From Helopsaltes ochotensis (lineage: Eukaryota; Chordata; Aves; Passeriformes; Locustellidae), in NCBI GenBank assembly GCA_013400155.1, contig VXBM01000009.1:430999-494998 (forward strand): a DNA stretch of 64,000 bases. The letters run 5' to 3'. The notes beneath the pieces were generated by a model, which did not search any database, had not been told where the DNA came from, and saw only the letters and a list, made by a program, of their open reading frames with translations. Below are positions 36,006-48,340 of the stretch, one piece after another. Positions within the stretch are counted from its first letter, which is position 1; every line of letters starts with the position of its first letter. The position numbers and the translations under genes were made by a program.

Positions 36006-39000
36006 CTGCAATGCAAAAGAAGTTTCATTAGTGAAGGTTAGAGTGGGACATTCCTCTGCTTTATGCTGCTCCCCAGGCAGTCAATAACACAGAGTGATGG
36101 GGTGCTTGTTGAAAAATATGTGAACCATAGGAGTGATTTCTGAACAGATAAAGATCAACCTACCAATTTTAAATCATTACAGGTGGCCATCCAGGCTGTC
36201 ATCCTTCTCCCAATGACTGCCACAGCAGAGATCACACTGACTACAAAGGAGAAGGGAATGTTTGCAGTAAAATACTGGCCCGAAAGCTGAAGACTGGTCA
36301 TTTTATTTGCTTTGTCACACATCGTTGGATCCTTGGGCAAGAGATTCCACCTCTGCTACTCTCTTCTCTCCTCCGTTGATACCTGGCTTACTTAGATGCT
36401 AAGATCCTTTTTTTTAATTATGGGCAAAACCAAGGCTCTTCCTGTGGTCAGCAGGGAAACATTACTGGGGAGTGATTCATCCCTTCCTTGGCAAGAGCAT
36501 TTAGGACAGCCTGCATGACTTTCTTCCTCAAGTTGCCTGTCTGTACTGTTTATGAATAGAATTTAGATAATTCATTTTTAGATGGAGAAACCAATCTAAG
36601 CAGTATTAATTTCATCTGGTAAATGTTACTATAATAGGCATACAAATAAATACAATTAAAATTAATAGGCTCATTGAATGCCAGTAGTTGGTTGATGTTT
36701 AAATACCTAGTATCTGAGATCTGTCATGTAAACAAGTGGTAAAGCCAGCCATAAAAATAACTTACAGACTATCAAATGAGTTTAAATGCTGTTTCTAGCT
36801 TTAGCTTGTGAAGCTAAAACAAAACAAAAACCCGCTTTTATATTTTCCACAACTGTGACACAGACAAAAGTAACAAATTAAATGAGTTCTATTTCTATAG
36901 AAATAGATTTCTTTTTCCTTCCTTTTCTGTCTTCTTCTTTCCTTAGGATTCTGTCCACCAACTAAGTGTTCAAAGCTCAGTAATTCATTCAGGAGTGGGG
37001 GACATGTGAACTTGTGTTGAGTTTGGCTCCAAACAGTATTTGCTAATAGAAGCATCAACAGGAAAATAGGGATGGCTCACATGAGACCTGAGGTAACAGT
37101 CCAGTGCTTGCGAACATATCAGATTCTTAGGGCATGTTTAAAAGGCCAACATAACCTCTGGTTCTGAGAACACTCATGCTTATGCTTTAATACAAATATG
37201 TGAAAACTTACACCAAAGACACTTCACATTTTCTGTGACTCAGGCCTTGTCAACATCACTAAGGTAATTGTGGAAAAAGCTGTTGATTTGTAAATACCAC
37301 GCACCTTTACATTTTGACCTGGAGATATTCACAAGGCTGATATGCAAGAGGCAAGGGTACATAAATGTCAGAAATGCTGTTATAGAAAATCATAGCAGAT
37401 TCACTTTCCTGACGAGGTGTTATCTCAGTCAATGGGAATTTAGCAGATAAATTGCTATTTTATAGCAATTATGATACATTCCTCCATGAAATCTCAGTGG
37501 TTCTCTCCAGAGAGCTAGCACCTCTCCAAAGGAGGTATAGATCATCCTCCTGCTATAACCACAAAATCAATGGGACTGGTGGTATACTCATGCACTGAGA
37601 GAAAAAATACACTGTGAGTGTCCTTAGCCAGGACTGGCAAATCCAGGGTATATTGATTTCTTTGTTTTAACAGATGAGATTTTCTTCTCCACTGTCATTC
37701 TTCAAAGCCACCTCTTCTCACTGTAGGCTTTCTGGCAAATTCTTTCCACGGGGAAGTGTTTCCCACACCTCTAAACATTCTCATAATGACCTTTGCCATC
37801 AGCTTTGCTAACTGGTAAAGCAAAGCACTATCTGCCTAGCATTCATTTCAGCCAACTGATACGAAGGAGAAATCTACTAAAGGAAGATGAGGGCTAAAAA
37901 TTTTCTGCCTTCATCATTAATGACATTGCTTGAGGGGGAAGCCTGGATCATTCACAATGACACTGCAGCAATCCAGGGGAATATCTATGAGATACTCGGA
38001 TAAACAGAGAGGCCTTATTTTAATGATGTTGAAAACATGAAAATAAGTAACCTTAAGCAGAGAAGAAAAGCCTAAATAAACAATTTAAGAGATACAGAAG
38101 TCGTCCTCCATTAAAATTTATTTGGAGGTAAACACCTACACTCTTTTTTACTCTGCTCTACAGAACTGCAGTGCTTGCTGGGAATAAGGTGGGCATGCAA
38201 TGTACTCTGTGAACAATGCATGCTGTACTCTGGTAGCAGCACACTGACACACAGGAACAGTTCCCATTGCCTAATTAAATCCTAAGCTCTAGATCACAGT
38301 TTATTGCCCCCTAACAAAAGAACACATTTTATTCTGAAAAACTCTCTCTGCTGAAAGCTTCAATATGCATTTTTTCCTGTCTTTGGATTGTTTTACTGTC
38401 TGGAGCTAGTCCATTTCCTCATCCATATAACAATGAGATTTTACAGTACAGTCAGTTTCATGCATCACTTCTCTGCTGTGACTAAAATGTAACCGAGCCT
38501 TGGTGTGATTGGTGTGAAATCCAGCTGCTTTACTTATCAAGGACTGAAACCACTGGAGTCCTTAATTTAAAACTAGAACTAAAAGGTTCTTTAGACTGGA
38601 TGCAAATAATTCCCAAGTATTATTACTGAATGTCTGCATCAGGGACTGCTTAAAAGTAAGGCAAACATAAAAGAGATGCATTGGAGCACTAAACTGGATA
38701 TTTGGGGTCCAGTGTTTAGCCCTTCCTTCCCTAAATCCTCTGCTTAAACCATCCTCATTTCACATAGTTCTATGGCATGTGTTTACCTTGAAGCATTCAT
38801 CTAAAATTCTGTGATCTTAATTAGAGGTAGGCACTGAAATCAGAGACTGCAGCTAATGCTATGTTTTATTCTGAAAAAGGGAGGCCTTAAAGACTGAGGA
38901 GAATACCTCTGCTGCTGGTCACTGATTAATTTTAAAAAGACAGGTGGTCCACTAGGGTTGCTTCTAACATTTTATCTGTTCCAAATTCACTCATGGTTTT

Positions 39001-39104
39001 AACAACATCATAGCTGACCATTCTACACTTTTTGTCATGCATCAGTCACAGAGCAGAGCTAAGGTGTAAGGGATGGTAGCCACCTTGCCACGGTATTCCT
39101 ATAC

Positions 39105-39953
39105 CCCATGTCAAAGCCATCTACAAGCAAGGCAAGGAGGACTTGGACAGCTGCAGACTCGTCAGCTCATGATAAAATTAAGGGGAAACCCTTCTTGGAA
39201 GCAATGCCCAGGCACATGACAGACAAGGGGTTGACTGGGAATATCCAGAATACATTTAACAAGACCAACCTAAGAGTTGGCTATGATGAGACATCTATCT
39301 TGTTGGATGAGGTGAAAGCAGCAGAGGCATCTGCTGATTTTTGAAAGTGATCCATAGCATCCTTGCAGCCAGATTTCTGAGATATAATGGAATGGGTGGG
39401 CTACAAATTCAGTAGATAACTAGAATATCTGAGAGACTTGAGTAAAATGGTCAACAATTCCATGTACAACTGGTGGCTGGCTAATACTTGTGCTTCCCAC
39501 AGAATAATCCTGGGGTCAATATTGCCAAAGATCTGGAGGTAAGCTAGAGGCACTGTAAAAGCCATCAAGCCATTCAGAGCAACACTGACTGAAAGTCTGA
39601 CTAAAGCTATGGTGTGGCTGAACCTGAGTTGGAAAATTCACAAATAAGCTGGAGAGGGAATTTTTACAAGGGCAAGTAGTGATAGGACAAGTGGATATTG
39701 CTTCATACTGAAAAAAGGTAGGTTTAGATTAGATATTAGGAAGAAATTCTTTACTGCAAGGCTGGTAAGACACTGGAAAAGGTTGCCCAGAGACATTGTG
39801 GATGCGCCATCCCTGGAAGTGTTCTAAGTTGGATGGGTTTTGAGCAACCTGGTCTGGTGCATGAAGTCTCTGTCCATGCAAAGGCCATTGGAACTAGATG
39901 ATCTCTAAGTTCCCTTCCAATCCAAACTATTCTCTGATTCTATGATCTCAACA
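39105..39953 (+). mobile_element. Degraded CR1 LINE with reverse-transcriptase remnant and 3' end
   Basis: The left part corresponds to CR1 ORF2 around its reverse transcriptase: 'catctacaagcaaggcaagg', 'agactcgtcagc', and a 'ttaacaagaccaacctaaga' stretch. These are decayed versions of the CR1 segments encoding IYKKGRKED and SCLTNL. The right part is the CR1 3' region ('ttaggaagaaattcttta', 'aggttgcccagagacattgtgg', 'cccttccaatccaaactatt') ending with 'ctgattctatgatct'. Stops and indels show it is inactive. Confidence 0.85.
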
Positions 39954-42382
39954 ATGTAACAGTGAACATTGAGATTACCAACATAATATCCTCACACTTA
40001 TATGGCAATAACATGAAATATGAAATATAATTTCCTAGTCGCATCTTCGGCTGGTTAAATCATCTAATTGCTTTGACATTGATGAAACAGTTCTTCTCTA
40101 TACCAAATTTTGACCAAACCCCTTGGCTTTTAGACTTCCAACACATATGGCTGATGGTTTGGACTGTTCCACTGCACATGCTTAATGATATCACAACAAG
40201 CAATTCGTTAAATATACCTGGAAACTTGGAAGCTATCTAAATCCATCTCATGGGAGCTAAGAAGATCTTGCAATTTGAATTTACTGCAGATTCACAGCAC
40301 CAAAACAAACCTCCTCAATACAGCAACTATTATTTTAGAGGAACAAAAGATCAAGATTTCAGTAGGATTATAGCTGTTTTCATGGAACAAAGGGCAAAAT
40401 ATATAGGCCTATTATGGACTGGCAAACCAATTATCAGCTGTGGTACAGGTCAAGTAGCAAAAGCAGGCCAAACTATTGGACACAGCTTCATTGAAATGAA
40501 TGGAAAAGAGCAGCTTATTCTAGTGATAAATAACATGCTACAAGTTTCACTAGCATTTAAAAAAAGGGTTTAATAGGGAAATCTTTCACTGCAGTGACCA
40601 ACAATTACATTGTGTAATACGCCAGGGAAAGTTTCATTTGTCACAGAAAGGGAGAAGGTAGGAATGTAGATCTGAATTAGATTGTGAAATGAATGAATGT
40701 GTGCAGTTCCTAACTGAAAAAGAGTGGGAGAAATATTCTGGTTTTTAAGCACAGGGAATACTTTAAATTTTCAGCTATTTAAGAAGGTATTCCATATACT
40801 TGAAAATGTTCAAATTTGCCGTGAATGAGCGAGCAGTCAGCATTTGTGATGCCTGCTCTCCCTGTCTGGTGCACTGAAACCTGCTGGCAGCCATCCCAGA
40901 ATCTTTCAAGGAAGAGTGTATGGACGTTTGCAGTAATTTATTGGCCACTGCTTGCAAACCTCTGAGAAATAACATTAAAATTTTAACTTCTTGCTAGACC
41001 ATTTTAAGTAATGACAATTAGAAACCATTGTAAAGGGCATGGTGAAACTTCCCTGATCTTGGGAACTGATTTGGCAATGAACAGCAGAAACATTCTGTGA
41101 AGACCCATGGTCTGACCTCACTACTCCCCTTCCAGAGAGCCGTGTGGTTATGCCAGCAAGTGTTTATTTATTTAACTTGTAAAGCTGTCACTGCAGACAG
41201 ATGCTATTGCAAGAATGTCCCACCTGATTAATTTCCTCTGATAGCCAAAGGCTTCTTGTGTACTATTTCCAAAAAAGAAAATGAGCTAAGAGGCAGGGGT
41301 AGTCTTGTTAATTACCAGAATGTATCTATCTACATGTGTTCCTGCTTCCCAGGTTTGTCTATGGGAAAACAAAACAAAACACTCCATTCCTTTCTAAAGA
41401 CAAGTCTTTCTTTGGGTACCAGTCCCATGACAATTGGATTTACTTCTATGATGAGAAACAGTGAACTTGTTCTTTTTACTTTCTTTCTTCATTTGTACAC
41501 AAACCATTTCACAGGTGGCGGTCTTTTTTTTAATTAAAAATCCTTATTCAATGGCAGGTAAAAAATCAGAGACAACAGCAAAACATAAATGCAAACAAGT
41601 ACGTGGGAGAAGTTCAATAATGTTTAATTGATGGTTGGAACTGTTTACAATGGTACCTCTTAGAAGGTCTTCTAATACTATTAACCAGAGAAATTCATGC
41701 TTTCAGAAATTTAAACTAGGATGAAGATGCTTCCTTGAAACATGTTTGAACTCTCCTTATCACTCTCTAGAAAAATAGAAACCTGTTTGTGAAGAAGTTG
41801 AACATAACTGTGAAGCATGGATGTTTACTTCCTTACCTGTGTTCTTGCCATGAACAGTATTAAATAACCCAATAGCTAGTGATATATTTTTGTAGATGCT
41901 TAATATTTGTAATAACCAAATTACCATGACACTGAGGTCAGCAATATATTACAGCAATGTAAAAGGAATTATTTTAAAGTATATACTTTGGTATGACCTG
42001 CTTTTTTTTCTAATAGCCTAGGATGAACATAAAGCCAAATATTTGTACTTTCAGAGTTTCTAAAATGCAGCAATTGGTAGCAAACCTTCATGAGTATATT
42101 TATAACTGCAGAGGTTATTTATTTTAAATATCTGTCATATTTTCATGTGTACACCATAGTTCATAGCTTATACAATGCCTCTCATTTCAGAATTATAAAA
42201 ATCTGCCTTTGCCTTCCCCTTTTTTGTCTTGTTCTGCCAGTCTGGACTGCACTGGGATTTTACACTCAGCTTTCACTGGAGTGGTTAACCGAAAACCTTG
42301 CTGAACATATACAGAATTAAATTTCAAACTTCATGTGGTTATTAGTGAGACATATTTCATACCACTATCTCAATTCAGTAGT

Positions 42383-42441
42383 GAGAAATGCAATATAAAT
42401 TTCAATAGAAATGCAATTTTGATTTCAATAGAAAGAAATGC
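42383..42441. repeat. Imperfect direct repeats (ATTTCAATAGAAATGCA type)
   Basis: The motif 'atttcaatagaaa' recurs about 26 bases apart with 'aaatgca' copies between and around it. This looks like small-scale slippage duplication in AT-rich DNA. Confidence 0.6.
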
Positions 42442-42611
42442 ACTTAATAGAATTGCAACAGTATTGTAGGGGTGTGAGACCAGATTTTCACTGAATGGAG
42501 TTACCATAAATATAGTTTTAATCCACACACTCTTCAAATTTCAGGTACTTGCAAGAGATATCCAGGCAGGGACTGATCTGTATATGCATATATTAATGTG
42601 TGCAAATAAAA

Positions 42612-43385
42612 AAAATAATAGAAACCTTAGGCCTGGAAAAGACCTTCAAACATCAAAAATACAGCCATAAATCCAGCACTGCCAAAATCATCTCTAAACC
42701 GTACCCCTATATGTCACATCCACACACCTTTTGAACATTTCCTGGGATGGTGACTCCACCACTTTCCCTGGGCAGTCCATTCTAATGCCTGACGACCCTT
42801 TCTGTGAAATTCTTTTCCCTAACATCCAATCTAAGGTTCCCCTGTTGCAACTTGAGGCCATTTCCTGTTGTCCTGTCACTTGTAGACTAGGAGAAGAGAC
42901 CAATGCCAATCTGGCTGCACCCTCCTTTCAGGCAGCTGTAGAGAGCAGTGAGGTCCCCCCTGAGGCTCCTTTTCCCCAGGCTAAGCACCCCCAGCTCCCT
43001 CAGCCGCTCCTCACAGGACTTGTGCCCCAGACCCTTCCCCAGCTCCCTGCCCTTCTCTGGACACGCTGCAGCCCCTCAATGTCTTTCTTGCAGGGAGGGG
43101 CCCAGGACTGAACACAGCATTGGAGGTGTGGCCTCAGCAGTGCCCAGTGCAGGGGGACGGTCACTGCCCTGCTCCTGCTGGCCACACCAGGCTGATCCAG
43201 GCCAGGATGCCATCGGCCTTCTGGGCCACCTGGGCACACGCTGGATCGTGTTCAGCTGCTGCTGAGCAGCACACCCAGGTCCTTCCCCGCCACTCCGCCC
43301 CCAGCCTGCGGCGCTGCCTGGGGTTGTTGTAACCCAAGAGCAGGACCCGGCACTTGGTCTTGTTGAACCTCTTGAAGTTTGCTTT
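42612..43385 (-). mobile_element. CR1 LINE, longer copy, mosaic age
   Basis: The left end is a diverged antisense CR1 3' region ('ctggaaaagacc', 'gatggtgactccaccacttt', 'caacttgaggccatttcctg'). It continues into the antisense of the ORF2 C-terminal coding part. It extends about 100 bases further into ORF2 than the copy in intron 6, ending near 'cttgttgaacctcttgaag'. Bases 42950-43239 are identical to 27637-27926. Confidence 0.95.
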
Positions 43386-43534
43386 GGCCCATCAATGAAG
43401 CAAAGATGGAGTCAGAGTCTACCTTAAAAGAACAAAAGGTTCTTGACTCAAATTTTAGCAGAGGAAAACCTATTTAAATGTTGAAAACTACTTTTTGTTT
43501 GTTTGTTTTTGTTCAGAAAGTGGTTTCAGAGAGC

Positions 43535-43677
43535 TTGAGCAGCATCCATTCTTGGAGATACTAAAAACCTGACTTGACATGATCAGGAGCAACCTTCTAT
43601 TGATGTCTCTGCCTTGAAGAGGGGCATTTAAGTTCTTGAGGTGTCTTCCTGCTTCATCTATTCCCTGATTCTATGAG
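43535..43677 (+). mobile_element. CR1 LINE 3' end, opposite orientation to its neighbour
   Basis: Sense-orientation CR1 3' end: 'catccattcttggagatact', 'aaaaacctgacttgacatg', a degenerate 'tgccttgaagagggg' and a terminal 'ctgattctatgag'. It lies about 150 bases from the minus-strand CR1 and forms an inverted pair with it. Confidence 0.75.
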
Positions 43678-43997
43678 TTTCAGCTATGATAAAATGCCGT
43701 CTTCATATTTGCCTGACTTTGATATTTGTAAATTATTAATTGGCAAATTAAGAAAGCATACCATTTAAATATAATTTATCACCCTTCCCTGTTATCAGAA
43801 TTAGTATTCAGCAACACTACCTCTTTTAGCTTAATTTTGTGCCAAAGTTTGGTATGGGCAGAAGGATGGATAGGAGCGAGATGATCAGGGATTAATTTAT
43901 ACCATTCATATGGTGTCATCTGAAAGTGGTATGAAAGATAGGCAGAGATTATATCAAACTGTTTTTACCTGCCTCAGGGCTGTTCTATCTTTAGATA

Positions 43998-44053
43998 ACA
44001 AAAAAAAACCCAAAAAACCCAAAAAAACCAAAAACAACACCAAAAAAACCCCA
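43998..44053. repeat. A/C low-complexity tract
   Basis: Alternating A runs and short C runs with no exact repeat unit. On the PDGFD sense strand it is T/G-rich. Confidence 0.9.
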
Positions 44054-46233
44054 AGCAGTAAGCTGAAATAAATAGATATCTGAAATAAATTATGATATAA
44101 TCTACTGCTCTCTTGCTGCAAGGTTACCCCAGTGCCTATAAACATTCCTCAGGGATCCACACTGTCTGTGTTTAAAAGCATTTCTAATTTAAGGATTTTT
44201 TAAAGTTATTCCTTACTCCTCACATTCTCTAAGAATAAGTCTTTAATCTTGTCAGAAGTTTATGACTAAATAAAAATTCTTAACTGAAATTTTTAAAAGA
44301 TTTCATTGTGGTGAGGTACTTTAGCCCAGAGAGCTGCTAACTGTCAGGGAATTTGGCCTTTAGTTTGAAAACAAAAGGAAAACTGTCATAAAAGTTTTAT
44401 CTTTTTCCTGTAAGCAAACCCCACCACCAAAAAATCCCATTGAAATAAATCAAATATTAAAACTGTAACTGGAAAAATGTTTACCTCCTTGCTACACAAG
44501 AAGCTGAATTACAATTATAATAAATGGAGAAAATGTTATGCATCTGTATTTTCTGAGCACTACCAGATCAGATTGATACCGATAGCCTGCATAATTAGCA
44601 TCAATAAAGCATCAAATGCTGTTTTATATTTATGTGATTACTTAAATGTATGGGATACTGGGCCAAATATGATCTGAGAATGAAATGATATCAGGAGAAC
44701 AGGACCAGTACAGAGTCCAGGATCCTAATCATCTTCTATAAAAACCAGAACTGACCCTTCATTTCTTTTTTATACATATCTACTGGTGCCAAATCCAGCC
44801 TGGATAAATAAGAGACACACAGATCATGTTCTACACACCCCCACAGAGATCAAGCCACTCTTGAATGTCATGCAGTGACACTTAGGTGAAGTTTTTCCCC
44901 AACAACGGCTGTGGTGGTTGCCTGAAATTTCTGAGGTGCCAAACGGGAGTAAAGGGGTTCACATTTTGCTGAATGGGTGCTCAGGGCTTTATCACATATT
45001 CCTTTGAAGTGCTGAGCCCAGGAACAAAGAAAGCCAACCTGTCTTGGAAATTGAACACCAGTACTTGTGTCTAGTAATACACTGTATGCACCTGAGGTTT
45101 TTCTCCTTGTCCTCCAAGGACAACAGCCACGGGACAGCCCACATTCCTACCATTCACCTCTTACTCTCCAATCCAGGTGGACACATGAATGGCAGGTGGC
45201 CGTAATTTGATAACAAGTAAGTTACAAACACGGAACTACAAGTCTCTCTCCCTCCTTAGAATGTGCTTAAGGTATGGGGGGATATGAGATGTGAATAAAT
45301 GGTAGATTGCACAGAATTGGAACTGTGATTTGGGAATTATAATTTTAAAGTTATAAAGAAGAATGCATGTGAATTCACAACTTGAAAATAGATGACAACA
45401 AGAGAAATCAAATAAAATTCTTCACTCCAGATCTTCTGTGAACACTACAGCGATAGTCATCCTGGAGAATCATAAAAGACCTCCTACATCTATACTGCAC
45501 ATAAAGGGCAATTTCAACAGGCCCTTCTGTGCATGGTTACCCCAGAGCACAATTGTGTCTTCTCAATAGTTTCTTTATCATCATGGATTTGTACTGCCAG
45601 ATAAATGCTCCTTTGCTTTGCCATTTGGTGGATGATTTGAATTAACAGAAGGAAACAAGAAACATAACCCAGAAATGTGTGCTTTAGTCAATTACAGACA
45701 AAGATGTTAAACCATCATAATGTTCCCTGCCAACATAATGAAAAACAGTGAGATGTTCATGTCCTAAAAAAACCAGCTGCACATACAGGTGTCTGCACCA
45801 GATGCTTCCCTAAGCACAATGTGATAAAAGTGATTATTCCTTACTCTACAGAGAAGAGTCCCTAAGCAGGGTATTTAAATAAGGATGATGACACAGGTAA
45901 TTAGGAGCCCCACGCTTTACACACAAAGCAATGCTTAAGAGGGTGAAGCTGAAAACCATCTGTCTTTGTGGACCTGTGTTTTTATTTGTGAATTTATCAT
46001 AAAAAGGGGCAGTTTTCAGTCTGATTTCTCAAGTAGGATCCTACCTGGAAATGGATTAAGGATTAGATGACACATCCATGTCTTTAATAGGTGGTACCTT
46101 GCCCTGTGACTCCAACAGGAACATGAGTGCCAGAATGTAATACCTGACATATGGACTTCACTGATGAGGAGTGAAGGAATATCCTGTCCTTGTCCCAAAG
46201 TATGAATAAGTATCTCCCAAAGTCTCTTCCTAC

Positions 46234-46435
46234 CTTTGGATTTCCTGTCATGGTAGCTCCTGCCTCGATAATGGTGCCCACTGTCTGTGTAGAGATTCTC
46301 AAGATCTTCTTGCCAGGAGTCCGGGTTAAAGTGTTTGAGCAGATCCTCCACAGTGTCAAACGCAGCAATGGTCTGATCCAGTGCTTCCGCCGTGAGCGTA
46401 GGGTCAGTCACTGATGGAGAGGGATAGGATACCCC
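46234..46435 (-). CDS. PDGFD: PDGFD exon 5 (hinge with activation cleavage site)
   Basis: A 202-base exon (67 codons plus one base) encoding the hinge between the CUB and growth-factor domains. It reads GVSYPSPSVTDP, then a segment matching human FDTVEDLLKYFNP with H for Y, then SWQEDLENLY and ends YRGRSYHDRKSK. The RGRS segment contains the arginines at which the human protein is cleaved (by uPA or matriptase, from general knowledge) to free the active dimer. These are conserved here, so latency and proteolytic activation probably work the same way. Acceptor AG at 46436-46437 lies behind a weak pyrimidine tract; donor GTAGGA follows the last base. The longer open frame running through the donor is intron read-through. 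Confidence 0.96.
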
Positions 46436-47039
46436 CTAAGAGTGACATACATCTCAGTGTACTTGGCATAAATTACAGCACTACTTTAAACAGCTGAAAA
46501 CAGTTATTGACAAACTTGTTTCATTACTGAGTGAAAAAGTTACTTCGGGCCATCTTTTCAAGTCTTTGGGCTAGGACTTTCTTATACCTGTGTTTTCTTT
46601 TTGTAAGAAGAGATACCAAAAAACTCCCAAGCAAATCCCAGAGGAGATGCAGGGAGCAAAAGTGCTGCCACTGGTGGACTGTCAGTATTTACTTGCATTC
46701 CTCAAAGGGAATGATGGTTTGCACATATAAAGATGTAATGAAAATGTCTTTTGAAAGCACTGTGATGGCCATGGCCACAGAAATGGAGATGCCATTTCTG
46801 TTGGTTATTTCCCATGAGACAGATCAGAAACGACAGCAGAGAAAGACAAACGCAAAAAGTCCACTAGACTATCTTTCTCTGGTCAGTTTGGACAACAAAT
46901 CCGGTGTGCTTAGAGACTTGGAAAAACGGCCCTTTTTTACCCAAAATTAAATGTATTACAAAACACTGATGAATTGACATTGAACTGACCTTTTAGCAAA
47001 AATACAACTTACTAAACAAACAGCAAAAACATGATATTT

Positions 47040-47655
47040 GGATCTTTGGGGGTGCTGGTGGGTGAGAGGCTGGCAATGTGCTCACAGCCAGGAAAGCCAA
47101 TGATGTCCTGGAATGCATCTGAAACAATGTGGGCAAGGGAGGGGATTCTGCCCCTCTGCTCTGCCCTGCTGAGACCCCACCTGCAGTGCTGCATCCAGCA
47201 CTGGGCTCCCAGCACAGGGAGGACAGGGACCTGTTGAGTCCAGAGGAGGGACTGATTAGAGGGATGGAGGAAAGACTAAGAGAATTGGAATTGTTCAGCC
47301 TAGAGAAGAAAAGGCATCGGAGTGACCTGTGACCTTCCAATGCCTGAAGGGAGCCTACAAGAAAGATGAAGATGAAGATGCAGGTATTGATATGACAAGG
47401 TGGAACAGCTTTAAAATGGAAGAGGGTAAGTCTGGATTAGATCTGAGGAAGAAATTCTTCACTGTGAGGGTGGTGAGACACTGAAACAGGTTGCTGAAAG
47501 CCCCATCCCTGACAGTGTTCAGTCAGGTTGGAGAGGGCTGTGAGCAGCCTGGTCCAATGAAAGGCATCCCTGCCCACTACAAGGGGATTGAAACTAGGTG
47601 ATCTCTAAGGAACCTTCCAACCCAAGCCATTCTATAATTCTATGATCTCAGAAAT
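47040..47655 (+). mobile_element. CR1 LINE with ORF2 C-terminus and 3' UTR
   Basis: The plus strand encodes the decayed end of CR1 ORF2 (ILPLCSALLRPHLQCCIQHWAP). It continues through the 3' region ('gaggaagaaattcttcact', 'gtgagacactgaaacagg', 'gtgagcagcctggtccaatg') to 'ccttccaacccaagccattc' and 'tataattctatgatc'. The copy is 5'-truncated and contains stops. Confidence 0.93.
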
Positions 47656-48324
47656 GTAATAATAAATATTTGGATGACCACCATAGTAATATCCTCACAA
47701 TTATATCATAGCACCAAATGGAATATTTATTTTCCACCAGTAAGGACCTGGTACCGTTCTCTGAGTGTTTCCACTGAACTTCTGGCACAATTTGACTTTG
47801 ACAGAATGATTGCAGCATTTTCAGTTTTATTGGTGAGGACTTGAAATATTTGTAAAATTCTTAATTTGGAATCACAATATTCACTATCCTGATATCACTT
47901 TTTCCCTTATCCAAGCACAAGGCCAAATAGTATGTAAAATAAGAAAAACTATTACTGCAGATCTCTTACTTTCCAAAGGACTACAATCAATTTTGTCCCT
48001 CAACAGGCACAGTATAGCACACAAATTGTTTGGTCTTGTAAGTTAAAACATTGAGGAGAAACCCCTAGAAACCTAAATTCTTTTATGGAAACCCAGCTCG
48101 GAAGCAATGAAGTAGAAATATGCCAGTTAAAACTAATAGCTTCCCAAAATATTTGTTTGGCCTCATCTCCCAAGTAAATGCATATGTTAAACTATTAGTC
48201 TTTGCAATTAACTTCACTCACTTGGGTCGTGATGTGAGGGTCAACTCATTTGAGCAAATTCACTCACTTGTTTGCAGGACTGCGTCCTTCAATTCCTCCT
48301 ATAATGATTTTAAAGTATACATAC

Positions 48325-48340
48325 ATATATATATATATAT
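48325..48340. repeat. (AT)n microsatellite
   Basis: Eight AT units preceded by ATAC units in intron 4. Confidence 0.9.

Larger units (their letters stand above)
36006..46233 (-). other. PDGFD: PDGFD intron 5
   Basis: About 10.2 kb between the GTAGGA donor of exon 5 and the TTGCAG acceptor of exon 6. It contains three CR1 fragments (39105-39953 plus, 42612-43385 minus, 43535-43677 plus) and A-rich low-complexity sequence. The 107-codon plus-strand open frame at 40250-40573 has no recognisable domain. Confidence 0.9.

Noticed and set aside
40250..40573. 107-codon plus-strand open frame in intron 5
   Set aside because: Antisense to PDGFD, no recognised domain, and within the chance expectation for 64 kb.
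46531..46950. 139-codon plus-strand open frame close to exon 5
   Set aside because: Antisense and unlike any known family; its position near exon 5 looks incidental.
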